A DNA stretch of 64,000 nucleotides from Uliginosibacterium sp036017065 (GCF_036017065.1 NZ_JAYXHR010000001.1:1178001-1242000); one strand, 5' to 3'; numbered from the stretch's first letter, positions 27,280 to 36,829 are shown. Numbers and translations are program-made. The notes: generated by a model not told the origin, from the letters alone.

Positions 27280-29367
27280 ATGACCCGTCGCACATTCCCC
27301 GGCTTCGACCTCTCTCCCGCCGCTCCGCTCGCGCCACGCAAGCCCGCCATCCTCACCCAGCACAGCCACGCGCGTAGCGATGCCTACCACTGGATGCGCC
27401 AGCGCGACACAGAAGCCTTGCTGGCGCACCTGCGCGACGAGAATGCCTACGCCGATGCCGTTCTGGCACCGCTGGCCGCGTTGCAGGATGAGCTGTACGC
27501 CGAGATGCTCGCGCGCATCCAGGAAGACGACAGTTCGGTACCGGTGAAGCTCGGCAAGTGGATGTACTACAGCCGCACCGAGACCGGCAAACCCTATGGC
27601 ATCCATGCGCGCAAGCGCATCGCCGAGGATGGCGCCTGGCAGGCGGCACCCGAGGAAATCCTGCTCGACGAGAACGCCGAGGCGGAAGGCAAGTCCTTCT
27701 ACGAAGTGGGCGACTTCGCCGTCAGCCCCAGTGGTCGCTACGTCGCCTGGGCCGAGGACACGAAGGGCAACCGCCAGTACCGCCTGCGCGTGCGCGACCT
27801 GGACTCGGGAAAGATGCTGCGTCTGAAGCGCGAGCGCATCACCACCATCGTGTGGGCGCAGGATGACCGCACCCTGTTCTACACCGTCGAAGAGCCGCGC
27901 ACCGAACGCTCCTGGCAGCTATGGCGCCACACCATCGGCGACACGGAAGACACCCTGCTTCATACCGAGCGCGACGAACGCTTCTCGCTGTCGGTGATGA
28001 AGACGCGCAGCGACGGCTTCATCGTGCTGACCAGCGGCAGCCACACCACCAACGAGTTGCGCCTGCTGCCGGCCGACCGACCGACCGCGCGCTGGAAGCT
28101 CTTCGCGCGGCGGCGCCAGAACGTCGAATACGAGCTGGACCACCATTCCGACCGGTTGCTGGTGCGCGTGAACGACACCGGCCCCAACTTCCGCCTGGTC
28201 GAGATGCCGGTAAACGACTGGCATCGCGACGGCTGGCGCGAACTGATGGCGCACGATGACGATGTCGTGCTGGAGGGTGTCGACCTGTGGCAGGACTGGA
28301 TGGTCGCCAGCCTGCGCGTACGCGGCCAGCAACGCCTGCGCGTCACCGTGCTGGCGAGCGGCGAATCTCATGACATAGCTTTCGACGAACCGGCCTATTC
28401 GGTCGAGCTGGAAGACCTGCCGGAATGGGCGTCGCCGGTACTGCGCTACGAGTTCGAATCGCTGACCATGCCGGACTCGACCTTCGACTACGATCCGCTG
28501 AAGCGCAGCGCCACGCTGTTGAAACGCCAGCAGGTGCCCGGCGGCTTCGACGCCACGCACTACGCCAGCGAGCGTATCGAAGCAATCGCCACGGACGGCA
28601 CACGCATTCCCGTCTCGCTGGTGCGCCATCGCGACACGCCGCGCGACGGCAGCGCCCCGGTCTGGCTGGAGGGATACGGCGCCTATGGCATTCCTACCGA
28701 CCCGTGGTTCTCGCCTACCCGCCTGTCGCTGCTGGACCGCGGCTGGGTGTTCGCCATTGCGCACGTGCGCGGCGGTGGCGAGATGGGCCAGCGCTGGCAT
28801 GACGGCGGCCGCCTCGCCCACAAGCCCAACAGCTTCACCGACTTCATCGCCTGCGCCGAAGCATTGGTGAGGGAGCGCTACACCACGCAAGGGAAGATCC
28901 TCGCCAGCGGCGGCAGTGCCGGCGGCCTGCTCATCGCCGCCAGCCTCAACCTGCGCCCGGAACTCTTCGGCGCGGCGCTGCTGGAAGTGCCTTTCGTGGA
29001 TGTCGTCACCACCATGCTGGACCCCGACCTGCCGCTGACCATCGGCGAATACGAGGAATGGGGCAACCCGCAGCGACCGGCCGACTACCGCCGTCTGCTC
29101 GGCTGGTCGCCCTACGACAACCTCGCCTCCCGGGACTACCCGCCGATGCTGGTGGAAACCGGGCTGCACGACAGCCAGGTGATGGTGTGGGAACCCGCCA
29201 AGTATGTGGCTCGCATGCGTGAGCTCGGCGTCGGCACGGCCACCAGCCGTGGCCCCTTGCTGCTGCGGGTGAACATGGACGCAGGCCATGGCGGTGCCTC
29301 CGGTCGCTACGACGCACTGCGCGAGCGCGCCCGACAGCTCGCCTTCGCCCTGGCCGCGCTCGGCTGA
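27280..29367 (+). CDS. ptrB: Oligopeptidase B (S9A serine peptidase)
   Basis: The 695-residue enzyme cleaves small peptides after Arg or Lys in the cytoplasm. An N-terminal beta-propeller of about 400 residues precedes an alpha/beta-hydrolase domain. The nucleophile Ser is in GGSAGG (about 543-548), the Asp in ETGLHDSQV (about 630), and the His in DAGHGGASGRYD near the C-terminus. YGAYGIPTDPWFSPTRLSLL is typical of oligopeptidase B rather than prolyl oligopeptidase. ATG 27280 fits the usual N-terminus; an upstream ATG at 27223 would add 19 unlikely residues. Confidence 0.92.
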   Translation: MTRRTFPGFDLSPAAPLAPRKPAILTQHSHARSDAYHWMRQRDTEALLAHLRDENAYADAVLAPLAALQDELYAEMLARIQEDDSSVPVKLGKWMYYSRTETGKPYGIHARKRIAEDGAWQAAPEEILLDENAEAEGKSFYEVGDFAVSPSGRYVAWAEDTKGNRQYRLRVRDLDSGKMLRLKRERITTIVWAQDDRTLFYTVEEPRTERSWQLWRHTIGDTEDTLLHTERDERFSLSVMKTRSDGFIVLTSGSHTTNELRLLPADRPTARWKLFARRRQNVEYELDHHSDRLLVRVNDTGPNFRLVEMPVNDWHRDGWRELMAHDDDVVLEGVDLWQDWMVASLRVRGQQRLRVTVLASGESHDIAFDEPAYSVELEDLPEWASPVLRYEFESLTMPDSTFDYDPLKRSATLLKRQQVPGGFDATHYASERIEAIATDGTRIPVSLVRHRDTPRDGSAPVWLEGYGAYGIPTDPWFSPTRLSLLDRGWVFAIAHVRGGGEMGQRWHDGGRLAHKPNSFTDFIACAEALVRERYTTQGKILASGGSAGGLLIAASLNLRPELFGAALLEVPFVDVVTTMLDPDLPLTIGEYEEWGNPQRPADYRRLLGWSPYDNLASRDYPPMLVETGLHDSQVMVWEPAKYVARMRELGVGTATSRGPLLLRVNMDAGHGGASGRYDALRERARQLAFALAALG

Positions 29368-29712
29368 GACGGCATCCTCCGGCCCCCGGGCAAGCCTGAC
29401 CCGGCCCGCGGCCAGGGCAAATCCGTTACCCACTCGGGCCGGATTGTTACGTCATGTGGCAAGGCGCCGAAGCAGCACGGCAGGGCCTCAAAAGACGCGC
29501 CCCGGCGCCTGCGAAAGAGGATACTCCCGCTCAAGAAACGCCCCTGTCCTGCCGTTCCTTGCCATGTAACGCGCCCACACGGGACGCGCCCGATCGGGCC
29601 GCGGTCCCACGATAACGACGACACGCGCCAACATGCTTCGCACCGCTGCAAGGTTCAGCAAGACCGCCCGGGCTGCCCGCCTCTTCCGTCCCGCCCAGGA
29701 TACCGTCGCGCC
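29368..29712. other. Intergenic region, no gene recognised
   Basis: This 345-bp gap between the oligopeptidase gene and the receiver-TPR gene is GC-rich. No open frame in it has convincing composition, and no strong stem-terminator or consensus promoter was found. It presumably holds the promoter of the receiver-TPR gene. Confidence 0.4.
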
Positions 29713-31341
29713 ATGAACCGCTCTCTTGCCGACCTGTCCGTCCTGATCATCGAAGCCCATTCCGGCATGCGCACGCAGGTGCGCAACATGCTGTCGATCT
29801 GCGGGATCACCAAGGTGACGATGGCCGTCACCGCCGGCGTCGCCATCCGAAAGCTGCGTGAGCACAATTTCGACGTCATTCTCTGCGAGTACCACCTGGG
29901 CGAAGGCCAGGACGGCCAGCACCTGCTGGAAGACCTGCGCAGCAACCACCTCATCCCGCTGGCCACGCTCTACATCATGCTCACCGGCGAGAGCCTGTAC
30001 GACAAGGTGGTGAGCACCGCCGAGCTGGCGCCGAACGACTACATCCTCAAGCCCTTCTCCTCCGACAAACTGCTGGAGCGCCTGCTGAAGGCACTGGCCA
30101 AGCGTGATGCCCTGCTGCCCACCTACACGCTCATCGAGGCCGGCAACACGCTGGATGCCATCGAGGCCACCAAAGAAGGCGAGCAGAAGCACCCCGAATA
30201 CCTCATCGACTTCCTGCGCCTGCGTGCGGAGCTGCTGCTGGCCGCGGGGCTGGCGGAAGAGTCGCAGCGCATCTACCAGCAGGTCATGGACATGAAGGCC
30301 GTGCCCTGGGCCAAGCTGGGGCTGGCGAAAACGCTGTTCATGCTCAAGCAGTTCGACGAAGCCGAGGCCCAGCTCACCGCGCTGATCGCCGAGAACGAGA
30401 ACTTCATGGACGCCTACGACTGGCTGGCGCGCGCACGCGAGTCGGTGGGCAAGCTCGCCGAGGCGAAGGAAGCCCTGGAGTCCGCCGTGCGCGTCTCGCC
30501 CCATGTCACCAACCGCCTGCGCCGCCTCGGGCAGGTGGCAGCCGAGCTCGGTGACATGGAGACTGCCGAGAAGCACATGAGCGAAGTCGTCCGCAAGGGC
30601 AAGTACTCGGACTTCCGCGACCCGGAGGACCACGTCCTGCTGGTCAAGGCACAACTGGGCAAGGGCGACATCGACGCCGCCAACAACACCCTGCGCGACC
30701 TGGACCGCAGCATGGGCGGCCTGCCCAAGACGGCGCTATGCAAGGCGGTTTCCACCGCCATGGTCGCCACTCAGGCGGGCGACACCGTGAAGGCCAGCGC
30801 CGCCATCGACGAAGCACTGGCCTACAACGACCCCCACCTGGGTGCCTCGCTGGACCTGAAGAAGAACCTCGCCCGCATCTGCCTGGAGAACAAGCAGGAC
30901 GACAAGGCCGCCGAGATCATCATGGACGTGATGCGCAACGCGGCCGACGACGACGCGGTGGAGCAGATCAAGCGCATGCTGACCGAACTGGGGCGTGCCG
31001 ACCTCGGCGAAGACCTCGCCACCCGCGTACGCACGGAAGTCCGCGACATCATGAGCGAAGGCGCCCGCCTGGCGCAGAGCGGGGACTTCGACGGCTCGGT
31101 GCGGGCAATGATGCAGGCGGTGCAGAAGCTGCCGGGCAACACGCACGTGCTCTTCAACGCCGCGCTGGCGCTGCTCAAGCACATCGAGCACCAGGGCTGG
31201 AACCCGAAGTTCGCGGCCAATGCGCGCGACTACATCGAGCGCGTGCGCAAGCAGGACCCCGGCAACCAGCGGCTGGCCGCGATGGTCAATTACTTCCACG
31301 CGCTGAAGAAAAAGTACAACGTGCGCGGCGACTCCTACTGA
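29713..31341 (+). CDS. Receiver-domain TPR protein with Glu at the phosphorylation site
   Basis: The 542-residue protein has an N-terminal receiver-like domain (about 8-130) and a long helical TPR region (about 180-520) with repeats such as AKLGLAKTLFMLKQFDEAEA. The receiver position usually holding Asp reads VILCEYHLGEG, with Glu59. The first acidic cluster is E14-A15 instead of two acids. Thr or Ser and Lys switch positions (MLTGES, LKPFSS) remain. It may therefore be constitutively active or act without phosphorylation. The TPR part suggests protein binding. No output domain is present. It stands alone, with a Fur gene convergent at its 3' end. Confidence 0.85.
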   Translation: MNRSLADLSVLIIEAHSGMRTQVRNMLSICGITKVTMAVTAGVAIRKLREHNFDVILCEYHLGEGQDGQHLLEDLRSNHLIPLATLYIMLTGESLYDKVVSTAELAPNDYILKPFSSDKLLERLLKALAKRDALLPTYTLIEAGNTLDAIEATKEGEQKHPEYLIDFLRLRAELLLAAGLAEESQRIYQQVMDMKAVPWAKLGLAKTLFMLKQFDEAEAQLTALIAENENFMDAYDWLARARESVGKLAEAKEALESAVRVSPHVTNRLRRLGQVAAELGDMETAEKHMSEVVRKGKYSDFRDPEDHVLLVKAQLGKGDIDAANNTLRDLDRSMGGLPKTALCKAVSTAMVATQAGDTVKASAAIDEALAYNDPHLGASLDLKKNLARICLENKQDDKAAEIIMDVMRNAADDDAVEQIKRMLTELGRADLGEDLATRVRTEVRDIMSEGARLAQSGDFDGSVRAMMQAVQKLPGNTHVLFNAALALLKHIEHQGWNPKFAANARDYIERVRKQDPGNQRLAAMVNYFHALKKKYNVRGDSY

Positions 31342-31356
31342 GCCACCGCCCCTGCC

Positions 31357-31830
31357 TCAGGACGGCCGGGCGTTGCACTCCGCGCAGGCGCCACTCACCG
31401 ACACCTGCACTGCCTTCGAGGTAAAACCGGCCGGCAACACCGGCGTCGACACCCGCACGTCTTCCAGACAGAACACCCGGCCGCAATCGTCACAGCGGAA
31501 ATGCGCATGTCTTGCGTGCTCCGGCGATCGCGACGCCGCCAGGCTGAAGCGGAACACCCGGTCGCTGTCGGCCACGCGGTGCGCCAGCCCCGACTCCACC
31601 AGCCAGTCGAGCACGCGGTAAAGGGTGACGCGATCGAAACCGCTGTCCGCCAGCGCATGCTCCACGTCAGCATGGCTGAGCGCACGGCTGGCCGTCTGCA
31701 GCATGCGCAGCACGGCGATGCGCGCGGGCGTCGCGCGGGCGCCCTGGGCGCGGATGCGTGCCGAGACGTCTTCCAGCGGCATCTGGGGCGCCGTGGGCGC
31801 GGGGGTACTGAGGGAGCGATAGACAGGCAT
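31357..31830 (-). CDS. Fur family transcriptional regulator (Zur-like)
   Basis: The 157-residue repressor has a winged helix with RATPARIAVLRML and SGFDRVTLYRVLDWL (recognition helix), then a metal domain with HARHAHFRC. Two CxxC pairs (CDDC near residue 115 and CAEC near the C-terminus) form the structural zinc site. A His-poor tail and the length are closer to Zur than to Fur, but this is uncertain. ATG 31830 gives a normal N-terminus; an in-frame start further upstream would add 43 unlikely residues. It converges with the receiver-TPR gene. Confidence 0.86.
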   Translation of the reverse strand: MPVYRSLSTPAPTAPQMPLEDVSARIRAQGARATPARIAVLRMLQTASRALSHADVEHALADSGFDRVTLYRVLDWLVESGLAHRVADSDRVFRFSLAASRSPEHARHAHFRCDDCGRVFCLEDVRVSTPVLPAGFTSKAVQVSVSGACAECNARPS

Positions 31831-32180
31831 GCAGCGATTCAAGCACAAGCTCCGCTTACCCGCAATCCAGTTGCAGGTGCAATTCGGCGGGCCGGCGACG
31901 GGTCGGCCACGGTCCGGCTCTCGTTCCGGCTGACGGACCTGCATTCCGATACGCATCAAACTATTGATTTATATCGACTTCACACCTCTTCGCCCTCGCA
32001 CCTTGGTCATAGGCCTTTTAGACTTTAGTGATAATTTTTGCATTTCATGGCGGTAAGTACTGATCGACACGCACGGCCACAAAACCTGAAATGCAATCAG
32101 CCATAACGAAGAAATGGCAGGCCATTTCCGCGCATCGGAAACGGCACGAAACCAATAGAGAGAGCAAGAAGGAGGCAGTC
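31831..32180. promoter_or_regulatory. Divergent intergenic region upstream of the Fur-family and response regulator genes
   Basis: This 350-bp region is more AT-rich than its neighbours, especially 31950-32050. It must hold the promoters of both divergent genes. The TTGGTC at 32003-32008 and TAGTGA at 32026-32031, 17 bp apart, are a weak plus-strand sigma-70 candidate; GATAAT at 32030 is another -10 option. No clear Fur box was identified. Confidence 0.4.
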
Positions 32181-32756
32181 ATGTTCAAGGAATGGGATCC
32201 GCTGGATCAGGCCGGGGTGGAAACCCTGGTGGTGCCCCTGCGTCTGTCCGATCACGGCCTGTTCGTCAGCAGTGGCGACAGCGACCTGATCTTCGCCGAA
32301 GACGAGGAGCCCGCCGACGACGAAGCGCTCGCGGCGGTACAGCCCTGGGTCGTACTGGTGGTCGATGACGATCCGAGCGTGCACGAGGTGACTTCACTGT
32401 CGCTGCGCACCGCCCGCATCGGCGGCCGGCCGGTCGAATTGCTCCACGCCTACAGCGCGAGCGAAGCGCTGGAGATGATCCGTGGCCGCGACAAGCTGCA
32501 CATGTTGTTGCTCGACGTGGTGATGGAGACCCAGACCGCCGGCCTCAACCTGGTGCGTAACCTGCGCGACGAAGCCCGCCGGCGCGACCTCAAGATCGTC
32601 CTGCGCACGGGCCAGCCCGGCCGCTTCAGCGAGCAACGGGTGCGCGAGAACTACGAGATCGACGGCTATATCCAGAAGAGCCTGCAGACCCGCGGCATGC
32701 TCATCGGCATCATGGAGCAGGTGCTGCTCGGCAACGATCCGGACAAACTGAGCTGA
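32181..32756 (+). CDS. Stand-alone response regulator
   Basis: The 191-residue protein has about 55 acidic N-terminal residues, then a complete receiver domain. The acidic pocket is D62-D63-D64 (LVVDDDPSVHEV), the phosphorylation site D112 (LLLDVVMET), T143 in LRTGQPG, and the switch lysine near 166. The LRTGQPGRFSEQRV segment resembles receivers that precede DUF3369 and HD-GYP domains, but no output domain follows. It may act as a phosphate sink or by protein contact. The start is set by an AGGAGG ribosome site at 32170-32175. A perfect-stem terminator follows. Confidence 0.86.
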   Translation: MFKEWDPLDQAGVETLVVPLRLSDHGLFVSSGDSDLIFAEDEEPADDEALAAVQPWVVLVVDDDPSVHEVTSLSLRTARIGGRPVELLHAYSASEALEMIRGRDKLHMLLLDVVMETQTAGLNLVRNLRDEARRRDLKIVLRTGQPGRFSEQRVRENYEIDGYIQKSLQTRGMLIGIMEQVLLGNDPDKLS

Positions 32757-32798
32757 GCCAAGCGTGCGGAAGCACAGGCAACAGCGACACGAATGGAA

Positions 32799-32828
32799 AC
32801 GGCCCGCAATGCGGGCCGTTCTTCTTTG
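32799..32828 (+). terminator. Rho-independent terminator after the response regulator
   Basis: AACGGCCCGC at 32799-32808 pairs with GCGGGCCGTT at 32812-32821 around a 3-base loop, followed by CTTCTTT. The helicase gene converges from the right. The minus-strand side of the hairpin lacks a long U tract, so it mainly serves the plus strand. Confidence 0.8.
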
Positions 32829-32882
32829 CCACCCTGGTCGCTGCGTGGCTGGTGGCCTTGGTCGCCTTGTCCCGCCGGCGTA

Positions 32883-34877
32883 TCACACGCCGGAGAACGA
32901 CAGCCCGCCGGGGTCCTTCGGCGGCGGCAGCTTTTCCAGGAAGGTCACGACCTCCTCTTCCACGCGCGACCGGCTCATGGGCGGCAGGCTGCGCCACACC
33001 ATCTTGCCGTAGGGCTTGGTGATCATGCGCGGGTCGCACACCATCAGCACGCCGCGGTCGCGCTCGGTGCGGATGAGCCGTCCCGCGCCCTGCTTCATGT
33101 TGATGACTGCGCGCGGCAACTGGTATTCCATGAAGGGGTTGCGCCCCTGCTTCTCCATCCAGGCCACGCGCGCCTTCAGCACCGGATCGTCCGGTGGCGA
33201 GAACGGCAGCTTGTCGATGACCACCACCGACAGCGCATCGCCCGGCACGTCCACGCCCTCCCAGAAGCTCTGGCTGGCCACCAGCACGGCGTTGCCGAGG
33301 TCACGGAAGCGCGCCAGCAGTTCGCTGCGCGAGCCCTGCCCCTGCAACAGCAGCGGGAAGTCCAGTCCCTCGCGGAACAGCTTGCGGTCGATGCCTTCGT
33401 GGATGCGCTGCATCGCGCGCAGCGAGGTGCACAGCACGAAGGTGCGGCCCCGCGCCGCGCGGATCAGCGGGAAGGCCTTCTCCACCACCGCATCGGCGTA
33501 GTCCATGCTGTTCGGGTCCGGCATGTCGCTGGGCGCGTACAGCAGGCCCTGCGCACCGTAGTCGAAGGGGCTGCCCCACACCTCCGTCTGCGGCGGCGGC
33601 TCCAGCCAGGCGAGGCCGAGGTCGCGGTTGTAGTGGCCGAAGTCCTTGCCGACCGCCAGCGTCGCGGAAGTAAACACCCAGGCCTTGGCGTTGCCCTCCA
33701 CCTGCTTGCGGAAGATGTCGCCCACCTTCAACGGCGTGAGGTTGAGGGACGCCGACTGGCTGAACACTTCCACCCAGCGGATGACATCCGGCTCATCGAC
33801 GCGGCGCCAGCGGGTGACGCGCTCGTGCATCTCGGTGGCGCGTTGCCAGCAGCGTTGCAGCGCTTCGTCGCGCTCGGCCTGGCTCTCGGTCAGGGTCACG
33901 AAATGCGCGAGCTGTTCCTCCAGTTCGTCCAGCGCAGCGTGGAAATCCTTGTTGGGTTCGAGCTGGTCCCAGCCCAGGCGCGCGTTCTCGCCGGGGATGG
34001 CCAGGCGCAGGTCCCTCGCGGCCTTTTCCAGCGCACGCGTGGCGTCCTGCAGCGGCGTGAAGTCGCGCGCATGCGCCAGGCCCTCGTGCCGCGTGTCGCG
34101 CGCCAACTCCAGCAGTTGCGCGGTGGACGCACTCTCGCCGAAAAACAGGCTGGCGGTCTCCGGCAACTGGTGGGCCTCGTCGAAGATCACCGTGTTGCAG
34201 GCCGGCAGCAATTCGGCCATGCCGGTGTCGCGCAGCATGACGTCGGCAAAGAACAGGTGATGGTTCACCACCACCACGTCGGCTTCCTGCGCGGCGCGGC
34301 GTGCGCCCATCACGAAGCATTCCTTGGCGTTCGGGCAATCCTGCCCCAGGCAGTTCTCGCGCGTGGAGGTGGCGGACAGCCACACCGTGGCGTCTTCCGG
34401 CACGCCGGTGCACTCCGCCTTGTCGCCGGTGCTGCTGGTCTCCATCCACTTGATGACCTGGCGGATGTACCCGGCGTCCTCGCGGGTGATGAAGCGGCCT
34501 TCCGACACCGCGCGCTGCGCATGGTAGTGGCAGGCGTAATTGGCGCGGCCCTTCAGCAGCGCGGTGGTCACCGGCACCTTCAGCGCCTTGCGCACTTCCG
34601 GCAGGTCGCGGTGGAACAGCTGGTCCTGCAGGGTCTTGGTGCCGGTGGAGATGATGACCTTGCCGCCGGACACCAGCGCCGGCACCAGGTAGGCGAAGGT
34701 CTTGCCGGTGCCGGTGCCGGCCTCCGCCACCAGCACGCGGTTGCCCTGGATCGCCCCGGCAATCGCGTTGGCCATCTCCAGTTGCTGGGGCCGGGCGCGG
34801 AAGCCGGGAATCACCCGCGCGAGCGGGCCATCGTCGGCGAAGTAGCGGGATACGTCGGGAGCAGCGGACACAGACAT
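32883..34877 (-). CDS. DinG/YoaA-type ATP-dependent helicase
   Basis: The 664-residue superfamily 2 helicase has Walker A EAGTGTGKTFAY (about 52-63) and Walker B box DEAH (VIFDEAHQLPE near 230). The cysteines of an Fe-S cluster (ANYACHY, ENCLGQDCPNAKEC) lie between them, as in XPD/DinG. Motif VI includes QGAGRLIRTERDRG. The set fits YoaA/DinG, which unwinds DNA during repair and replication-fork restart. The C-terminal motif FWEGVDVPGD is present. No exonuclease domain is fused. ATG 34877 is accepted because the upstream region is not coding. The gene stands alone, convergent with the response regulator. Confidence 0.9.
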   Translation of the reverse strand: MSVSAAPDVSRYFADDGPLARVIPGFRARPQQLEMANAIAGAIQGNRVLVAEAGTGTGKTFAYLVPALVSGGKVIISTGTKTLQDQLFHRDLPEVRKALKVPVTTALLKGRANYACHYHAQRAVSEGRFITREDAGYIRQVIKWMETSSTGDKAECTGVPEDATVWLSATSTRENCLGQDCPNAKECFVMGARRAAQEADVVVVNHHLFFADVMLRDTGMAELLPACNTVIFDEAHQLPETASLFFGESASTAQLLELARDTRHEGLAHARDFTPLQDATRALEKAARDLRLAIPGENARLGWDQLEPNKDFHAALDELEEQLAHFVTLTESQAERDEALQRCWQRATEMHERVTRWRRVDEPDVIRWVEVFSQSASLNLTPLKVGDIFRKQVEGNAKAWVFTSATLAVGKDFGHYNRDLGLAWLEPPPQTEVWGSPFDYGAQGLLYAPSDMPDPNSMDYADAVVEKAFPLIRAARGRTFVLCTSLRAMQRIHEGIDRKLFREGLDFPLLLQGQGSRSELLARFRDLGNAVLVASQSFWEGVDVPGDALSVVVIDKLPFSPPDDPVLKARVAWMEKQGRNPFMEYQLPRAVINMKQGAGRLIRTERDRGVLMVCDPRMITKPYGKMVWRSLPPMSRSRVEEEVVTFLEKLPPPKDPGGLSFSGV

Positions 34878-35189
34878 AGGGGGGCGATGTTAGCGGGGAG
34901 CGCCGGGCGGGTCACGCCTTGCAGGACACAGCGTTGAGCGCGCTCCGAAAAAAATATATTTCCCTGCAGACGCCGCTTGCGGCCGCCCCCTGCCGCCGCG
35001 CTGCACCGGCCTCCTGTCGCCATCGGGCGTCACGCCTGGTTTTCGCATCCGCAGCTTGACGCTGTCGCTTCCGTCATCCACCTTAAAGCCTGACAAGTTC
35101 CTGTATTTGTCGGGCAAACGACAAAAATATCAGGCACTTAGTCCAGGCCGGCAAAAAGGCCAAATTTATAAAAACTTCGGAGACATTTC
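34878..35189 (+). promoter_or_regulatory. Upstream region of the pectate lyase array with a palindrome
   Basis: This 312-bp gap holds the likely promoter for the first pectate lyase. TTTGTCG at 35106-35112 and CGACAAA at 35119-35125 form a perfect 7-bp inverted repeat with a 6-base spacer, a plausible repressor site. It lies about 65-85 bp upstream of the ATG. AT-rich tracts at 34950 and 35126-35173 flank it. No consensus -35/-10 pair could be fixed. Confidence 0.45.
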
Positions 35190-36611
35190 ATGCAAGCAAA
35201 GCACCTGGCGCTCGTCGCGCTGGCGGCGGGGTTCGCCTCGACCGTCCACGCGGCCAACCGCCCAGCCGGTTACGTCACCATCTGTACCGAAAACAAGACC
35301 TGCAACGTGGCCACGACGACCAACGTCGCCTTCGGCCGTGCGGACCAGTTCTTCTTCAAGCAACTCACCGGCAGCTTCGTCTGCAACCAGGCAACCTTCG
35401 GTGGTCGCATCGGTGGTGGCACCAATGAGTGCTCGGTGCCGGGCACGCCGAACAGCTCCTCGTCGAGCAGTTCCAGCAGCTCGTCCAGTTCTTCATCGAG
35501 CTCCAGTTCGTCTTCCTCCTCGTCGAGCTCGTCCAGCTCCAGTTCAAGCAGCTCGTCGAGTTCCGGCACGGGCAGCAGCTCGTCGTCGTCCTCCTCTTCC
35601 TCCTCCTCGTCCACATCCTCCAGCGGCGGCATCACCCCGCCGGGCCTGGTGGGCTTCGGCTCGGTGCCCGGCTACGGCGTCAACACCACTACCGGCGGCG
35701 TCGGCGGTCCCACGGTCATCGTCACCAACTTCACCGACTTCGTGGCCGCAGTGACCGACCACCAGCCGCGCATCGTCAAGGTGTCCGGCACGATCACCAA
35801 CGGCGGCAGCGCCGAGATGATCGCGGTGGGCTCCAACAAGACCATCGTCGGTCTGGGCGCCAATGCCACGCTGAGCGGCTTCGGCCTCAACATCAGCGGC
35901 TGGCGTGCCGAGCAGGTCGCGCAGTTCAAGGACCAGCAGTGCGAAGTGGCCTACGAGAACAGGTTCGAGTACACGAAGAACGTCATCGTGCGCAACCTGA
36001 CCATCGTGAACGCCGGTGACGACAGCATCAACGTGCAGTGCTGGTCGCATCACATCTGGATCGACCACAACACCTTCCACAAGCCGGGCGACGGCACGGT
36101 GGACATCAAGCGTGGTTCGGACTGGATCACGGTGTCCTGGAACAAGTTCATCGACACCGACAAGACCATGCTGCTGTCGCACGACAACGATGCCCAGCAA
36201 CAGGACACCGGCAAGCTGCGCGTGAGCTACCACCACAACTGGTTCAGCGGCTCGCGCCAGCGCATCCCGCGCGTCCGCTTCGCCCAGGCCCACTTCTTCA
36301 ACAACTGGTGCGACAACCCGACGTCGAGCAACAACTACATGATCGGTGTGGGCATGGCGGCCAACATCTATGCCGACGGCAACTACGTGAACTGCGGCGG
36401 CGAGACCACGCAGGACATGGGAGACGCCGGCCCCAACGCCAAGCTGACCTGGGACGCGAGCAACCTCATCGTCTTCGGCGACGGCGTGGAGTTCGTCACC
36501 GGCAATGCCTTCAATCCGCGCAGCTACTACAACTACACGCTGGATCCTGCAGCGAACATCCCGACCATCCTTCAACAGGGTGCGGGCGCCGGCAGGATCA
36601 TCGTCGACTGA
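35190..36611 (+). CDS. Secreted pectate lyase 1 (PL1) with polyserine linker
   Basis: The 473-residue protein has a signal peptide ending near VHAA. A roughly 65-residue four-Cys domain (ANRPAGYVTIC to NECSVPG) follows, then a Ser-rich linker of about 55 residues, then a PL1 beta-helix domain. PL1 features are WIDHNTFHKPGDGTVDIK, GSDWITVSWNKF, YHHNWFSGS and the catalytic-region IPRVRF. Pectate lyases cleave polygalacturonate by beta-elimination, usually with calcium. Its catalytic domain is the most diverged of the four (it lacks the GWTPAVRAANGG segment of the others). A GGAG ribosome site precedes ATG 35190. It is probably exported by Sec. Confidence 0.9.
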   Translation: MQAKHLALVALAAGFASTVHAANRPAGYVTICTENKTCNVATTTNVAFGRADQFFFKQLTGSFVCNQATFGGRIGGGTNECSVPGTPNSSSSSSSSSSSSSSSSSSSSSSSSSSSSSSSSSSSSSGTGSSSSSSSSSSSSSTSSSGGITPPGLVGFGSVPGYGVNTTTGGVGGPTVIVTNFTDFVAAVTDHQPRIVKVSGTITNGGSAEMIAVGSNKTIVGLGANATLSGFGLNISGWRAEQVAQFKDQQCEVAYENRFEYTKNVIVRNLTIVNAGDDSINVQCWSHHIWIDHNTFHKPGDGTVDIKRGSDWITVSWNKFIDTDKTMLLSHDNDAQQQDTGKLRVSYHHNWFSGSRQRIPRVRFAQAHFFNNWCDNPTSSNNYMIGVGMAANIYADGNYVNCGGETTQDMGDAGPNAKLTWDASNLIVFGDGVEFVTGNAFNPRSYYNYTLDPAANIPTILQQGAGAGRIIVD

Positions 36612-36709
36612 CGAAGCGTGAGCCGCCCGGCCGCAAGGCCGGGCCTTGCCTGCCGCCCCGCTTTCGAGGGGCGGCCTGATGTCGCGTTCATCCTGCATTC
36701 CGTAGCACC

Positions 36710-36735
36710 GGGGCCGCCATGCGGCGGCCCCGCTT
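36710..36735 (+). terminator. GC-rich hairpin between pectate lyases 1 and 2
   Basis: GGGGCCGCC at 36710-36718 pairs with GGCGGCCCC at 36723-36731 around a 4-base loop. Two other strong stems lie just before it (about 36623-36640 and 36651-36676). The U tract is weak (CGCTTCGTGTCTT), so partial termination or mRNA stabilisation is as likely as full termination. Confidence 0.5.
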
Positions 36736-36829
36736 CGTGTCTTCGGCTTCTCGTCTCTACGTATCAACACCGTTGCACGCGGCAGCGCCGTCGCGCGCCT
36801 GCGTGCATCACCTCCAAGGAGTGTGATCC

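Noticed and set aside
32793..34937. Long plus-strand frame opposite the DinG-type helicase
   Set aside because: The helicase has clear Walker and Fe-S motifs, while the other frame is Arg/Gln/His-rich noise.
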